Assembly (NCBI GenBank): GCA_963751775.1
Contig: CAVVVW010000028.1
Location: forward strand, 62,001 to 126,000
Length of the DNA stretch: 64,000 nt
Source: CADEEN01 sp963751775
Lineage (GTDB): Bacteria; Pseudomonadota; Gammaproteobacteria; Burkholderiales; Burkholderiaceae_C
Direction of reading: 5' to 3'
The translations under genes and the position numbers were made by a program. Shown here in pieces: positions 37,451 to 56,792 of this stretch. A model generated the notes under the pieces. It was not told the DNA's origin. It did not search any database and saw nothing but the letters and a program-made list of their open reading frames with translations. The first letter of the stretch is position 1; every line of letters begins with the position of its first letter.

Positions 37451-37744
37451 CTAGACGTTCTTGGCCTTTTCGACCAGGCGCGTCACGACCCACGACTTGG
37501 TCTTCGAAATCGGCCGGCTCTCGGTGATCTCGACCACGTCGCCCATCTTGTACTCGCCCTTCTCATCGTGGGCGTGGTACTTGCTCGAGCGGCCGATGAT
37601 CTTGCCGTAAAGCTCGTGCTTGACGCGGCGCTCGACCAGCACGGTGATGGTCTTGGCGCGCTTGTCGCTGACCACCTTGCCGACGAACGTGCGGGTGACC
37701 TTGGTCTTCGCGTCCGGCGCCTGGGTTGCTGCAGCGGTGTTCAT
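37451..37744 (-). CDS. rpsQ: 30S ribosomal protein S17
   Basis: 97 residues with the OB-fold core TFVGKVVSDKRAKTITVLVE and YKMGDVVEITESRPISKTKSW. A short Ala/Thr-rich N-terminal extension precedes it. The ATG overlaps the rpmC stop (ATGA). Confidence 0.97.
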   Translation of the reverse strand: MNTAAATQAPDAKTKVTRTFVGKVVSDKRAKTITVLVERRVKHELYGKIIGRSSKYHAHDEKGEYKMGDVVEITESRPISKTKSWVVTRLVEKAKNV

Positions 37745-37941
37745 TTCGCGGCTCCCTTGTTCTTCTCTGCCAGCACGGTCTTGGCGCGGGCAATGTCGCG
37801 GCGGGTCTTGCCCAGCTGCGAGTGGTTGGAGAGCTGTTGCGTCGCCTTTTGCATGCGCAGGCCGAAGTGGGCCTTGAGCAGGTCGGAGACTTCCTTCTCC
37901 AGCGCCGGCTTGTCCTTGGCGCGCAGTTCAGATGCTTTCAT
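37741..37941 (-). CDS. rpmC: 50S ribosomal protein L29
   Basis: 66 residues, MKASELRAKDKPALEKEVSD onward, with the conserved QLSNHSQLGKTRRDIARAKT. Of two nearby ATGs (37947 and 37941), the second fits the AGAGGA ribosome-binding site spacing (about eight bases) and the usual L29 start. L29 sits at the polypeptide exit tunnel. The end overlaps rpsQ. Confidence 0.95.
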   Translation of the reverse strand: MKASELRAKDKPALEKEVSDLLKAHFGLRMQKATQQLSNHSQLGKTRRDIARAKTVLAEKNKGAAK

Positions 37942-37957
37942 AGCCATTTCCTCTTGC

Positions 37958-38374
37958 TCAGGCGCCGACCTGGCGGGTCACGAAGGTGCACGACAGCGGC
38001 AGCTTGGCGGCGGCCAGCGTGAACGCCTCGCGGGCCAGCGCTTCCGGCACGCCGTTGAGTTCGTAAAGCACCTTGCCCGGCTGAATTTCAGCCACGTAGT
38101 ACTCGGGGTTGCCCTTGCCGTTGCCCATGCGCACTTCGGCCGGCTTCTGCGAGATCGGCTTGTCGGGGAAGATGCGAATGAAGATTCGGCCACCGCGCTT
38201 GATATGGCGCGAGATGGCACGGCGCGCGGCTTCGATCTGGCGCGCCGTGAGGCGGCCGCGTTCGGTCGCCTTCAAGCCGAAGTCGCCGAACGAGACCGCG
38301 GCCCCGCGCGTGGCGATGCCCGTGTTGCGGCCCTTCTGCTCCTTGCGGTACTTGCGGCGTGACGGTTGCAGCAT
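37958..38374 (-). CDS. rplP: 50S ribosomal protein L16
   Basis: 138 residues starting MLQPSRRKYRKEQKGRNTGI, with FGDFGLKATERGRLTARQIE and the conserved RGGRIFIRIFPDKPISQKPAE region. L16 lies near the A-site tRNA elbow. It begins two bases after the rpsC stop. Confidence 0.98.
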   Translation of the reverse strand: MLQPSRRKYRKEQKGRNTGIATRGAAVSFGDFGLKATERGRLTARQIEAARRAISRHIKRGGRIFIRIFPDKPISQKPAEVRMGNGKGNPEYYVAEIQPGKVLYELNGVPEALAREAFTLAAAKLPLSCTFVTRQVGA

Positions 38375-38376
38375 TC

Positions 38377-39303
38377 TTATTCTCCTTTGGCGCCGCCGCC
38401 GGCGGCCGGGGCCGCCGCTTTGCGTACGCGCTTGACGGCGGGCTTGGGTGCGTCGGCACCGGCTGCAGCACCGGCTTCGGCCGGTTTGGCGCTGGCCTCG
38501 GCCGGCGCCGCGCTGGGTGCGCGCGGTGCGCGCTCGGTGCGGCCGCGCGGCGCGCCACCGGGAGCGCCCGGGAAGCCCGAACCGCCGGGGCCACCCGGCC
38601 CGCCGGGGCGCGGCCCGCGGCGCGAGCGACGGTCGTCGTCGCCACCTTCGGGCTTGACGGCAGGCGCCTCGCCGTGGCCCAGACGGTCACCACGATAGAC
38701 CCAGCACTTGACGCCGATCACGCCGTAGGTGGTCTTGGCTTCCGAGAAGCCGTAGTCGATGTCGGCCTTGAGGGTGTGAAGCGGCACGCGGCCTTCGCGG
38801 TACCACTCGCAGCGGGCGATTTCGATGCCGTTCAGGCGGCCCGACGACATCAGCTTGATGCCCTGGGCACCCAGGCGCATGGCGTTCTGCATGGCGCGCT
38901 TCATGGCGCGGCGGAACATGATGCGCTTTTCCAGCTGCTGGGTGATCGAGTCGGCAATCAGTTGCGCATCGATCTCGGGCTTGCGCACCTCTTCGATGTT
39001 GACCGCCACCGGCACGCCCAGGCGCTTGGTCAGCTCGGCCTTCAGGTTCTCGATGTCCTCACCCTTCTTGCCGATCACCACGCCCGGACGCGCCGAGTAG
39101 ATGGTGATGCGCGCGTTCTTGGCCGGGCGCTCGATCAGGATGCGCGACACCGCCGCGCTCTTCAGCTTGGTCTTGAGGTAGTCGCGCACCTGCAGGTCTT
39201 CGGCCAGCATCTGGCTGAAGTTGGCCTTGGTGGCAAACCAGCGCGACGACCAGGCACGCGTGACGGGCAGTCGGAAGCCGATCGGGTGGATCTTTTGTCC
39301 CAT
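38377..39303 (-). CDS. rpsC: 30S ribosomal protein S3 with long disordered tail
   Basis: 308 residues, longer than the usual ~230-280. The core starts MGQKIHPIGFRLPVTRAWSS and includes the KH domain (PGVVIGKKGEDIENLKAEL) and the S3 C-domain (YGVIGVKCWVYRGDRLGHGE). After residue ~225 comes a ~80-residue Gly/Pro/Ala/Arg/Lys-rich tail (RRGPRPGGPGGPGGSGFPG and more), probably disordered and basic. The frame is open throughout. S3 forms part of the mRNA entry channel and helicase. Confidence 0.97.
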   Translation of the reverse strand: MGQKIHPIGFRLPVTRAWSSRWFATKANFSQMLAEDLQVRDYLKTKLKSAAVSRILIERPAKNARITIYSARPGVVIGKKGEDIENLKAELTKRLGVPVAVNIEEVRKPEIDAQLIADSITQQLEKRIMFRRAMKRAMQNAMRLGAQGIKLMSSGRLNGIEIARCEWYREGRVPLHTLKADIDYGFSEAKTTYGVIGVKCWVYRGDRLGHGEAPAVKPEGGDDDRRSRRGPRPGGPGGPGGSGFPGAPGGAPRGRTERAPRAPSAAPAEASAKPAEAGAAAGADAPKPAVKRVRKAAAPAAGGGAKGE

Positions 39304-39313
39304 GTGTTCTTCC

Positions 39314-39643
39314 TCAGTTCCCGACAGTCACGTAGATGTGGCAGGTGCCCTTGCTGATGCGGTTGCCGCGGCCCTTGGCGCGCGCAGAGAAACGCTTCAG
39401 CGTGGTGCCCTGCTCGACGTAGATGGTCTTGACCTTCAGCTCGTCGATGTCGGCACCGTCGTTGTGCTCCGCATTCGCGATCGCGCTCTCGAGCGCCTTC
39501 TTGATGATGCCGGCGGCCTTCTTCTGCGTGAAGGCGAGGATGTTCAGCGCCTGATCCACCTTCTTGCCGCGGATCAGGTCGGCCACCAGCCGGCCCTTGT
39601 CGGTCGACAGGCGCACGCCGCGAACGATTGCTTGGGTTTCCAT
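39314..39643 (-). CDS. rplV: 50S ribosomal protein L22
   Basis: 109 residues from METQAIVRGVRLSTDKGRLV, ending KGRGNRISKGTCHIYVTVGN. An upstream in-frame ATG at 39655 overlaps the ribosome-binding sequence AAAGGATG, so the ATG at 39643 is preferred. L22 lines the exit tunnel. Confidence 0.96.
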   Translation of the reverse strand: METQAIVRGVRLSTDKGRLVADLIRGKKVDQALNILAFTQKKAAGIIKKALESAIANAEHNDGADIDELKVKTIYVEQGTTLKRFSARAKGRGNRISKGTCHIYVTVGN

Positions 39644-39658
39644 GTTCGTGGCCATCCT

Positions 39659-39937
39659 TTACTTCTTCGCTGCCTTCTTGTCGGCCGGGTGGCCCTTGAA
39701 GGTGCGGGTCAGCGCAAACTCGCCGAGCTTGTGGCCGACCATCTGGTCGCTCACATACACCGGGACGTGCTGCTTGCCGTTGTGCACGGCGATCGTCAGG
39801 CCGATGAACTCGGGCAGGATCGTCGAGCGACGTGACCAGGTCTTGATCGGCTTCTTGTCCTTGACTGCAGAAGCCTTCTCGACCTTGACCAGCAGGTGGT
39901 GGTCGACGAACGGGCCTTTTTTCAGTGAACGTGTCAT
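39659..39937 (-). CDS. rpsS: 30S ribosomal protein S19
   Basis: 92 residues starting MTRSLKKGPFVDHHLLVKVE, with TWSRRSTILPEFIGLTIAVHNGK and HKLGEFALTRTFKGHPADKK. S19 complexes with S13 in the 30S head. Intact and in standard S10 order. Confidence 0.98.
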   Translation of the reverse strand: MTRSLKKGPFVDHHLLVKVEKASAVKDKKPIKTWSRRSTILPEFIGLTIAVHNGKQHVPVYVSDQMVGHKLGEFALTRTFKGHPADKKAAKK

Positions 39938-39946
39938 GGCGGCCTC

Positions 39947-40771
39947 TTACTTCTTGCGGCGCGAGACGATCATCGTCTGCGTGCGCTTGTTGCTGCGCGT
40001 GCGGTAGCCCTTGGTCATCGTGTTCCACGGCGACACCGGCACCTGGCCTTCGCCGGTGCGGCCTTCGCCGCCGCCGTGCGGGTGATCGACCGGGTTCATG
40101 GCCACGCCACGCACCGTCGGGCGAATGCCCATCCAGCGCTTGACACCGGCCTTGCCGTACTGGCGCAGGCTGTGTTCTTCGTTGGAGACCTCGCCGATCG
40201 TGGCGCGGCAATCGATGTGGATCTTGCGCACTTCACCGGACCGAAGCCGGAGCTGCGCGTAGGTGCCTTCGCGCGCCATCAGCGTGACCGACGTGCCCGC
40301 CGAACGCGCGATCTGCGCGCCCTTGCCCGGCAGCATCTCGACGGCGTGGATGATCGAGCCCACCGGGATGTTGCGGATCGGCAGCGTGTTGCCGGCCTTG
40401 ATCGGCGCCTCGGCACCGCTGATCACCGTCGCGCCGACCTCGAGGCCGCGCGGGGCGATGATGTAGCGGCGCTCGCCGTCGGCGTAGCACAGCAGTGCGA
40501 TGTGGGCCGTGCGGTTCGGGTCGTACTCGATGCGCTCGACCTTGGCCGCAATGCCGTCCTTGTTGCGCACGAAGTCGACCACGCGGTAGTGGTGCTTGTG
40601 ACCACCGCCCTTGTGCCGCATCGTGATGTGGCCGTTGTTGTTGCGCCCCGCGTTCTGGATCTGCGGCTCGAGCAGCGAAGCCTCGGGCTTGCCCTTGTGC
40701 AGGTGCTTGTGCACGACCTTGACCACGGCGCGACGGCCGGGCGACGTGGGTTTGACTTTGACGACAGCCAT
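39947..40771 (-). CDS. rplB: 50S ribosomal protein L2
   Basis: 274 residues with the central GRNNNGHITMRHKGGGHKHH and the C-terminal functional block GVAMNPVDHPHGGGEGRTGE. The latter includes the histidine tied to peptidyl-transferase activity. The start overlaps the rplW stop by one base. Confidence 0.98.
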   Translation of the reverse strand: MAVVKVKPTSPGRRAVVKVVHKHLHKGKPEASLLEPQIQNAGRNNNGHITMRHKGGGHKHHYRVVDFVRNKDGIAAKVERIEYDPNRTAHIALLCYADGERRYIIAPRGLEVGATVISGAEAPIKAGNTLPIRNIPVGSIIHAVEMLPGKGAQIARSAGTSVTLMAREGTYAQLRLRSGEVRKIHIDCRATIGEVSNEEHSLRQYGKAGVKRWMGIRPTVRGVAMNPVDHPHGGGEGRTGEGQVPVSPWNTMTKGYRTRSNKRTQTMIVSRRKK

Positions 40772-41098
40772 TACGCGGCCTCCCCGGAGAAGTTGAGCTC
40801 CTGGCCCTTCTTCAGCGACACATACGCCTTCTTGATGTGGTCACGCCGACCGATCGACTTGCCGAACTTCTTTTCCTTGCCGCGCTGGTTGATCGTTCGC
40901 ACGGCCTCGACCTCGACCTTGAACATCAGCTCGACGGCGGCCTTGATTTCGGGTTTGGTCGCGTTGCGCAGGACCTTGAACAGCACCTGGTTGTGCTTCT
41001 CGGCAACCGCGGTGGCCTTTTCGGAAACGATCGGCTCGACCAGCACCGTGGCCAGCCGGCTCTGTCGAACTTTGCGCGAGATGGACGTTGCGGCTCAT
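40771..41098 (-). CDS. rplW: 50S ribosomal protein L23, frameshifted near its start
   Basis: About 108 residues. The main frame has RLATVLVEPIVSEKATAVAE, KVLRNATKPEIKAAVELMFK and DHIKKAYVSLKKGQELNFSG, all L23. The ATG at 41098 has a strong GGAGG seven bases upstream but is one frame off; an extra base between about 41050 and 41075 is likely. A 20-codon open frame (41157 to 41095) in the downstream frame joins rplD and rplW with ATGA overlaps at both ends. L23 docks trigger factor and SRP at the exit tunnel. Confidence 0.92.
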
Positions 41099-41153
41099 TG
41101 GGTAACCTCCGCGCTGCGCGCTACGGTATTCGTCTTGGGAACGGCCCGGCGAC

Positions 41154-41774
41154 TCATGCGAACATCTCCTTCAGCTGCTCGATCGCGCCCTTGGTCACCA
41201 GCACCTTCTTGTAGAAGACCAGCGACAGCGGATCGGCATAACGCGGCTCGACCACCAGCACGTTGGCCAGGTTGCGCGAGGCCAGCAGCAGGTTGTCGTC
41301 GACCTGGTCGGAGATGACCATCACCGAAGCCAGCCCCATGGCCTTGAACTTGGCGGCCAGCAACTTGGTCTTGGGCGCGTCGACCGAAATCGAATCGACC
41401 ACTGCCAGGCGGCCGTCGCGAACCAGCTGCGACAGGATCGCAGCCATGCCGGCGCGATACATCTTCTTGTTCAGCTTCTGGCTGAAGTTTTCGTCAGGCC
41501 GGTTCGGGAAGATGCGACCGCCCCCGCGCCACAGCGGCGAGCTGGTCATGCCCGCGCGGGCGCGGCCGGTGCCCTTCTGGCGGAACGGCTTCTTCGTCGA
41601 GTGATGGACTTCGCCGCGGTCGAGCTGGGCCCGGGTGCCCTGGCGCGCGTTGGCCTGGAAGGCGACGACGATCTGGTGCACCAGCGCTTCGTTGTAGTCG
41701 CGCGCAAACACGGTGTCGGGGGCGTCGACCTTGGCTGTCGCCTGGCCCTGGTCATTGAGGAGCTCGAGTTGCAT
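41154..41774 (-). CDS. rplD: 50S ribosomal protein L4
   Basis: 206 residues; MQLELLNDQGQATAKVDAPD at the start, then the tunnel loop KPFRQKGTGRARAGMTSSPLWRGGG (begins about residue 63). In E. coli L4 represses the S10 operon both transcriptionally and translationally; whether it does so here cannot be told. The ATG overlaps the rplC stop. Confidence 0.97.
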   Translation of the reverse strand: MQLELLNDQGQATAKVDAPDTVFARDYNEALVHQIVVAFQANARQGTRAQLDRGEVHHSTKKPFRQKGTGRARAGMTSSPLWRGGGRIFPNRPDENFSQKLNKKMYRAGMAAILSQLVRDGRLAVVDSISVDAPKTKLLAAKFKAMGLASVMVISDQVDDNLLLASRNLANVLVVEPRYADPLSLVFYKKVLVTKGAIEQLKEMFA

Positions 41775-42454
41775 TACTTGGCTCCCTTGCTGACGGCGGC
41801 CGGCCGCGCCTTGACGGCGGGGCGCACGACCACGTGGCCGTTCTTGGAGCCCGGCACGGCGCCCTTGACGAGCAGCAACTGGCGCGCTTCGTCGACGCGA
41901 ACGACGTCGAGGTTCTGCGTCGTGGTGGTCTCGTCGCCACGGTGGCCCGACATCTTCTTGCCCGGGAATACGCGGCCCGGGTCCTGCGCCATCGAGATCG
42001 AGCCCGGCACGTTGTGCGAACGGCTGTTGCCGTGCGACGCGCGCTGCGACTTGAAGTTGTGGCGCTTGATGGTGCCCGTGAAGCCCTTGCCGATCGAGGT
42101 GCCCTGCACATCGACCATCTGGCCGGCGGCGAACATCGTCACCGGCAAGGCGCTGCCGGGCTTGAACTGGCCGGCGACTTCGGCGCTGACGCGGAATTCG
42201 CTCAGGATTTCACCGGCCTCGACGCCTGCCTTGGCGAGGTGGCCGGCTTCAGGCTTGGACACGCGCGATGCCTTGCGCGAGCCGAATGCGACCTGGATGG
42301 CGCTGTAGCCGTCGGTGGCTTCGGTCTTGATCTGGGTGACGCGGTTGTTCGACACGTCGAGCACCGTCACTGGAACGGCGTCGCCGTCGTCCGTGAAGAT
42401 GCGCATCATGCCGACCTTGCGCCCCAGCAAACCGAGCTGGTTGGCGAGACTCAT
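41774..42454 (-). CDS. rplC: 50S ribosomal protein L3
   Basis: 226 residues from MSLANQLGLLGRKVGMMRIF, with KRHNFKSQRASHGNSRSHNV and PGRVFPGKKMSGHRGDETTT. L3 is an early-assembly protein reaching the peptidyl-transferase centre. The ATG at 42454 is chosen by similarity. The 100 bp gap to rpsJ holds no gene. Confidence 0.97.
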   Translation of the reverse strand: MSLANQLGLLGRKVGMMRIFTDDGDAVPVTVLDVSNNRVTQIKTEATDGYSAIQVAFGSRKASRVSKPEAGHLAKAGVEAGEILSEFRVSAEVAGQFKPGSALPVTMFAAGQMVDVQGTSIGKGFTGTIKRHNFKSQRASHGNSRSHNVPGSISMAQDPGRVFPGKKMSGHRGDETTTTQNLDVVRVDEARQLLLVKGAVPGSKNGHVVVRPAVKARPAAVSKGAK

Positions 42455-42554
42455 ATTGGCTCCAATGCCCCACATCGATTGGCAGGGCTGATGAGTTTGG
42501 GCGGCAGGGCCTCGGGATTCGCCAAGGAACCCGCCGCCGGGAAAGCCCGTGATT

Positions 42555-42869
42555 CTACTGCAGCTTGATTTCCACGTCCACACCGGCCGGCAGGTCGAGC
42601 TTCATCAGCGCGTCCACGGTCTTGTCGGTCGGGTCGATGATGTCCATCAGCCGCTGGTGGGTGCGGATCTCGAACTGGTCGCGCGACGTCTTGTTGACGT
42701 GCGGCGAGCGCAGGATGTCGAAACGCTGCATGCGTGTCGGCAGGGGCACCGGGCCCTTGACGATGGCGCCGGTGCGCTTGGCGGTGTCGACGATTTCGAT
42801 CGCGGACTGGTCGATCAACTTGTAATCGAACGCCTTCAGGCGAATTCGGATCTTCTGTTTGGTGGCCAT
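42555..42869 (-). CDS. rpsJ: 30S ribosomal protein S10
   Basis: 104 residues: MATKQKIRIRLKAFDYKLID, the conserved RTGAIVKGPVPLPTRMQRFD and the C-terminal AGVDVEIKL. S10 (NusE) also takes part in antitermination with NusB. It begins 9 bp after tuf1, so the str and S10 operons appear to be joined here. Confidence 0.98.
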   Translation of the reverse strand: MATKQKIRIRLKAFDYKLIDQSAIEIVDTAKRTGAIVKGPVPLPTRMQRFDILRSPHVNKTSRDQFEIRTHQRLMDIIDPTDKTVDALMKLDLPAGVDVEIKLQ

Positions 42870-42878
42870 GATCGTTCC

Positions 42879-44069
<1,191 letters not shown>

Positions 44070-44092
44070 TTCTCAATCTCCAAAAAAGAGCG

Positions 44093-44157
44093 TTGCCAGT
44101 GGATGGGTTTAAGGTTTCTGGTGGAGTCGGGTTCCCTGCATCACTGGCAATGCAGGG
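44093..44157 (-). promoter_or_regulatory. Candidate attenuator/pseudoknot between fusA and tuf1
   Basis: In the RNA (- strand) a perfect seven-base hairpin CCCTGCA...TGCAGGG (44157-44134) has the loop TTGCCAGTGA. Nine bases of that loop (TTGCCAGTG) are perfectly complementary to CACTGGCAA 40 bases downstream (44101-44093). Three bases after this comes CTTTTTT, just before the tuf1 ribosome-binding site. The long-range pairing plus T-run looks like an intrinsic terminator, and the local hairpin would compete with it or form a pseudoknot. The function is inferred. Confidence 0.6.
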
Positions 44158-44219
44158 CGCCCCACCAAAGACCATCGAGGGAAAGGGCTCGCGAAGCGAC
44201 TGCCCGCCTTCCGTCCTAC

Positions 44220-46326
<2,107 letters not shown>

Positions 46327-46347
46327 GATCTTTTCTCCAAATGCAGG

Positions 46348-46383
46348 GGCCGCCGACGGGTTCAGGAAAACCCGAAGGCGGCC
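46348..46383 (-). other. Hairpin between rpsG and fusA
   Basis: A nested perfect stem: outer GGCCGCC (46348-46354) / GGCGGCC (46377-46383), inner CGGGTT (46357-46362) / AACCCG (46369-46374). It fills most of the 70 bp intercistronic gap. No T-run follows. Confidence 0.7.
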
Positions 46384-46396
46384 GCAGGAACCGTGT

Positions 46397-46867
46397 TTAG
46401 AAGCGGAAGTGCGAGAAGGCCTTGTTGGCTTCGGCCATGCGGTGCACCTCGTCGCGCTTCTTCATTGCGCCGCCGCGGCCTTCGCTGGCCTCGAGCAGCT
46501 CGTTGGCAAGGCGCGCAGCCATCGACTTCTCACCACGCTTGCGGGCCGATTCCTTCAACCAGCGCATGGCCAGCGCCACGCGGCGCACGGGGCGAACTTC
46601 CACGGGAACCTGGTAGTTCGCACCGCCGACGCGGCGGGACTTGACTTCGACCATCGGCTTGATGTTGTTCAGGGCGACCATGAAGACCTCGAGCGGGTCC
46701 TTGCCGGCCTTCTTCTCGACCTGCTCGAGCGCGCCGTAGATGATGCGCTCGGCCACAGCCTTCTTGCCGGACTCCATGATGACGTTCATGAACTTCGAGA
46801 GGTCGATGCTGCCGAATTTCGGGTCGGGCAGGATCTCGCGCTTGGGTACTTCGCGACGACGTGGCAT
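46397..46867 (-). CDS. rpsG: 30S ribosomal protein S7
   Basis: 156 residues starting MPRRREVPKREILPDPKFGS, with KSRRVGGANYQVPVEVRPVR and the C-terminal EVHRMAEANKAFSHFRF. S7 nucleates assembly of the 30S head and represses the str operon in E. coli. Intact frame. Confidence 0.98.
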   Translation of the reverse strand: MPRRREVPKREILPDPKFGSIDLSKFMNVIMESGKKAVAERIIYGALEQVEKKAGKDPLEVFMVALNNIKPMVEVKSRRVGGANYQVPVEVRPVRRVALAMRWLKESARKRGEKSMAARLANELLEASEGRGGAMKKRDEVHRMAEANKAFSHFRF

Positions 46868-46990
46868 GGGAATCTTCCTTTTGTGAGTTCAGTTGGTGCG
46901 GGCTTTTCGCCTGGCCCCGCGAAAGGCCATCGGGACCTTTCACTTACTTGGTCGGCCTTCAGGCCGACTTTCCTGTTCGCGCAGCGTTCC
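46868..46990 (-). other. rpsL-rpsG intercistronic region with two hairpins
   Basis: 123 bases without a gene. Inverted repeats: GTCGGCC-TTCA-GGCCGAC (46951-46968) and GAAAGG (46921-46926) / CCTTTC (46936-46941). In E. coli the S7 repressor target is in another str-operon gap (rpsL-rpsG), so these are candidates for a similar site (inference). Confidence 0.6.
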
Positions 46991-47368
46991 TTACGCCTTC
47001 TTCGGGCGCTTCGCGCCGTACTTCGAACGCGACTGCTTGCGATCCTTGACGCCCTGCAGGTCGAGCGAGCCGCGCACGATGTGGTAACGCACGCCCGGCA
47101 GGTCCTTGACGCGGCCACCGCGCACGAGCACCACACTGTGCTCCTGCAGGTTGTGGCCCTCGCCGCCAATGTAGGAAATGATCTCGAAGCCGTTGGTCAG
47201 ACGCACCTTGGCAACCTTGCGCAGTGCGGAGTTCGGCTTCTTGGGCGTCGTGGTGTACACGCGGGTGCACACGCCGCGCCGCTGCGGGCCGCCCTGCAGC
47301 GCCGGCGACTTGGACTTCGTGACCTCGGTCTCGCGACCGTGGCGCACGAGTTGGTTGATGGTTGGCAT
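46991..47368 (-). CDS. rpsL: 30S ribosomal protein S12
   Basis: 125 residues, MPTINQLVRHGRETEVTKSK, with the decoding-centre loop TTPKKPNSALRKVAKVRLTN. The lysine in TPKKPNS, the site of many streptomycin-resistance changes, is wild type. The second loop, VLVRGGRVKDLPGVRYHIVRG, begins at about residue 83. It is the first gene of the str operon, with a promoter ~170 bp upstream. Confidence 0.98.
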   Translation of the reverse strand: MPTINQLVRHGRETEVTKSKSPALQGGPQRRGVCTRVYTTTPKKPNSALRKVAKVRLTNGFEIISYIGGEGHNLQEHSVVLVRGGRVKDLPGVRYHIVRGSLDLQGVKDRKQSRSKYGAKRPKKA

Positions 47369-47535
47369 GATGAGTTGACTTGTTCCCGTATGAAGTCAGA
47401 CCGAAAGACGCTTCATTTTCGGGAGAGGCCGAGCGCTCCGCGATGTGCGGGCGGGCTCGAAACCGGGCCGCAAGGCACACGGCGCCGGTGAGCCGCTCGA
47501 CAAAGAGCGCAGCAGAATCTGCCGAAAAGCCTGCG

Positions 47536-47564
47536 ATTATATTCGGCGCAACCCTCAGCGGCAA
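47536..47564 (-). promoter_or_regulatory. Sigma-70 promoter of the str operon
   Basis: On the - strand TTGCCG (47564-47559), a 17-base spacer and a perfect TATAAT (47541-47536). It lies about 170 bases upstream of rpsL. The intervening stretch (47369-47535) has no gene and would be an rpsL leader. The -35 lies only four bases from the start of the divergent PIN gene. Confidence 0.75.
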
Positions 47565-47567
47565 GGC

Positions 47568-48123
47568 ATGGACACCAAATTGACGCAAGCGCCACGGTGC
47601 CGATCGCGTCTGGGTGAGCCACTGCTCACATCTCTGGCCAAGCCACGCGGGCCGGCCATCGTGCTCGACACGAACGTCGTACTCGACTGGCTGCTGTTCA
47701 ACGACCCGCGATCGGCGCCGGTGGCCGCCGCGATCGTGCAGCGCCAGGTGCGCTGGATCGCCATGCGTGCGATGCGCGACGAATTCGCCGCGGTCCTGCA
47801 GCGCGGCTTGGCTGCTGCCCGCGGCGCCGACGTGTCGGCCGTGCTGGCCGCCTGGGACAACCTACGCCCAGCCCTGCGACGCGCCGGCACCGTGCGCTGG
47901 CTCGACACGACTGCGCTGCTCCGACCCCGATGACCAGATGTTCCTCGACCTGGCGCACGCCGCGGGGGCGCGCTGGCTGCTCAGTCGCGACCGCGCGGTC
48001 CTGCGGCTGGCGCGCCGCGCCGCAGCCTTGGGGCTCGTCATTGCCAAGCCAGAGGATTGGCCCGACAGAGCGCAGAAAAAAGGGCGGCCGAGGCCGCCCT
48101 TTCCTGCCAGCCTGCTGGAACGC

Positions 48124-48135
<12 letters not shown>
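47568..48135 (+). CDS. PIN-domain protein, putative toxin-type RNase, one frameshift
   Basis: About 189 residues in two frames joined near 47920. The PIN core is visible: IVLDTNVVLDWLLFNDP with the first catalytic Asp, then MRDEFAAVL, and after the shift DPDDQMFLDLAHAAGARWLLSRD with the second and third acidic sites. The closest family is the 'putative toxin-antitoxin component, PIN family' type, a metal-dependent RNase. No antitoxin gene is adjacent. It is the only + strand gene in the 21-64 kb part. Its 5' end abuts the str promoter, and its last ~60 bases overlap the rpoC terminator and the rpoC 3' end. Confidence 0.75.
48074..48104 (-). terminator. Rho-independent terminator after rpoC
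   Basis: On the - strand the stem AGGGCGGC-CTCG-GCCGCCCT (eight perfect pairs) is followed by TTTTTT. It starts about 20 bp past the rpoC stop at 48124. The AAAG on the other side is weaker, so it acts mainly on the rpoBC transcript. It lies inside the coding end of the PIN gene. Confidence 0.88.
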
Positions 48136-52367
<4,232 letters not shown>

Positions 52368-52378
52368 GCATCTTCTCC

Positions 52379-56506
<4,128 letters not shown>

Positions 56507-56792
56507 TGAACACTCCGTGGTCGAGAACGCGTGCCGGCCTAGCCCGCGTTCATCGGCGACTGGCTGCTCGAGCATTGCGCTCGATGGCTTGGTGGCAGGC
56601 CACTACCTGCCGCTGGCGGACAACCGAGGCATTGCACCTCGGCCCGACCAAACCCGTTCTCTGCAGTCGGATCAGAGAACACTGCGAAAGCCGGCGCGCC
56701 GGCCTTTGCAGTGGTCTCCCGACAAAGGGCCGCGGGCCCCTGTCGGAATGAGGCCCGGGGCGTTGACGCCCCAAGCCCGCACTTCCACTTGA
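56507..56792 (-). other. rplL-rpoB intercistronic region with tandem hairpins
   Basis: 286 bases with no gene. Near its rplL side are two hairpins: CCGACA (56719-56724) / TGTCGG (56741-56746) enclosing a GGGCC-rich inner stem, and GGGGCG-TTGA-CGCCCC (56757-56772). Neither has a long T-run. In E. coli this gap contains a partial terminator and an RNase III site that set the rplL:rpoB ratio; a similar role here is inferred from position. Confidence 0.6.
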
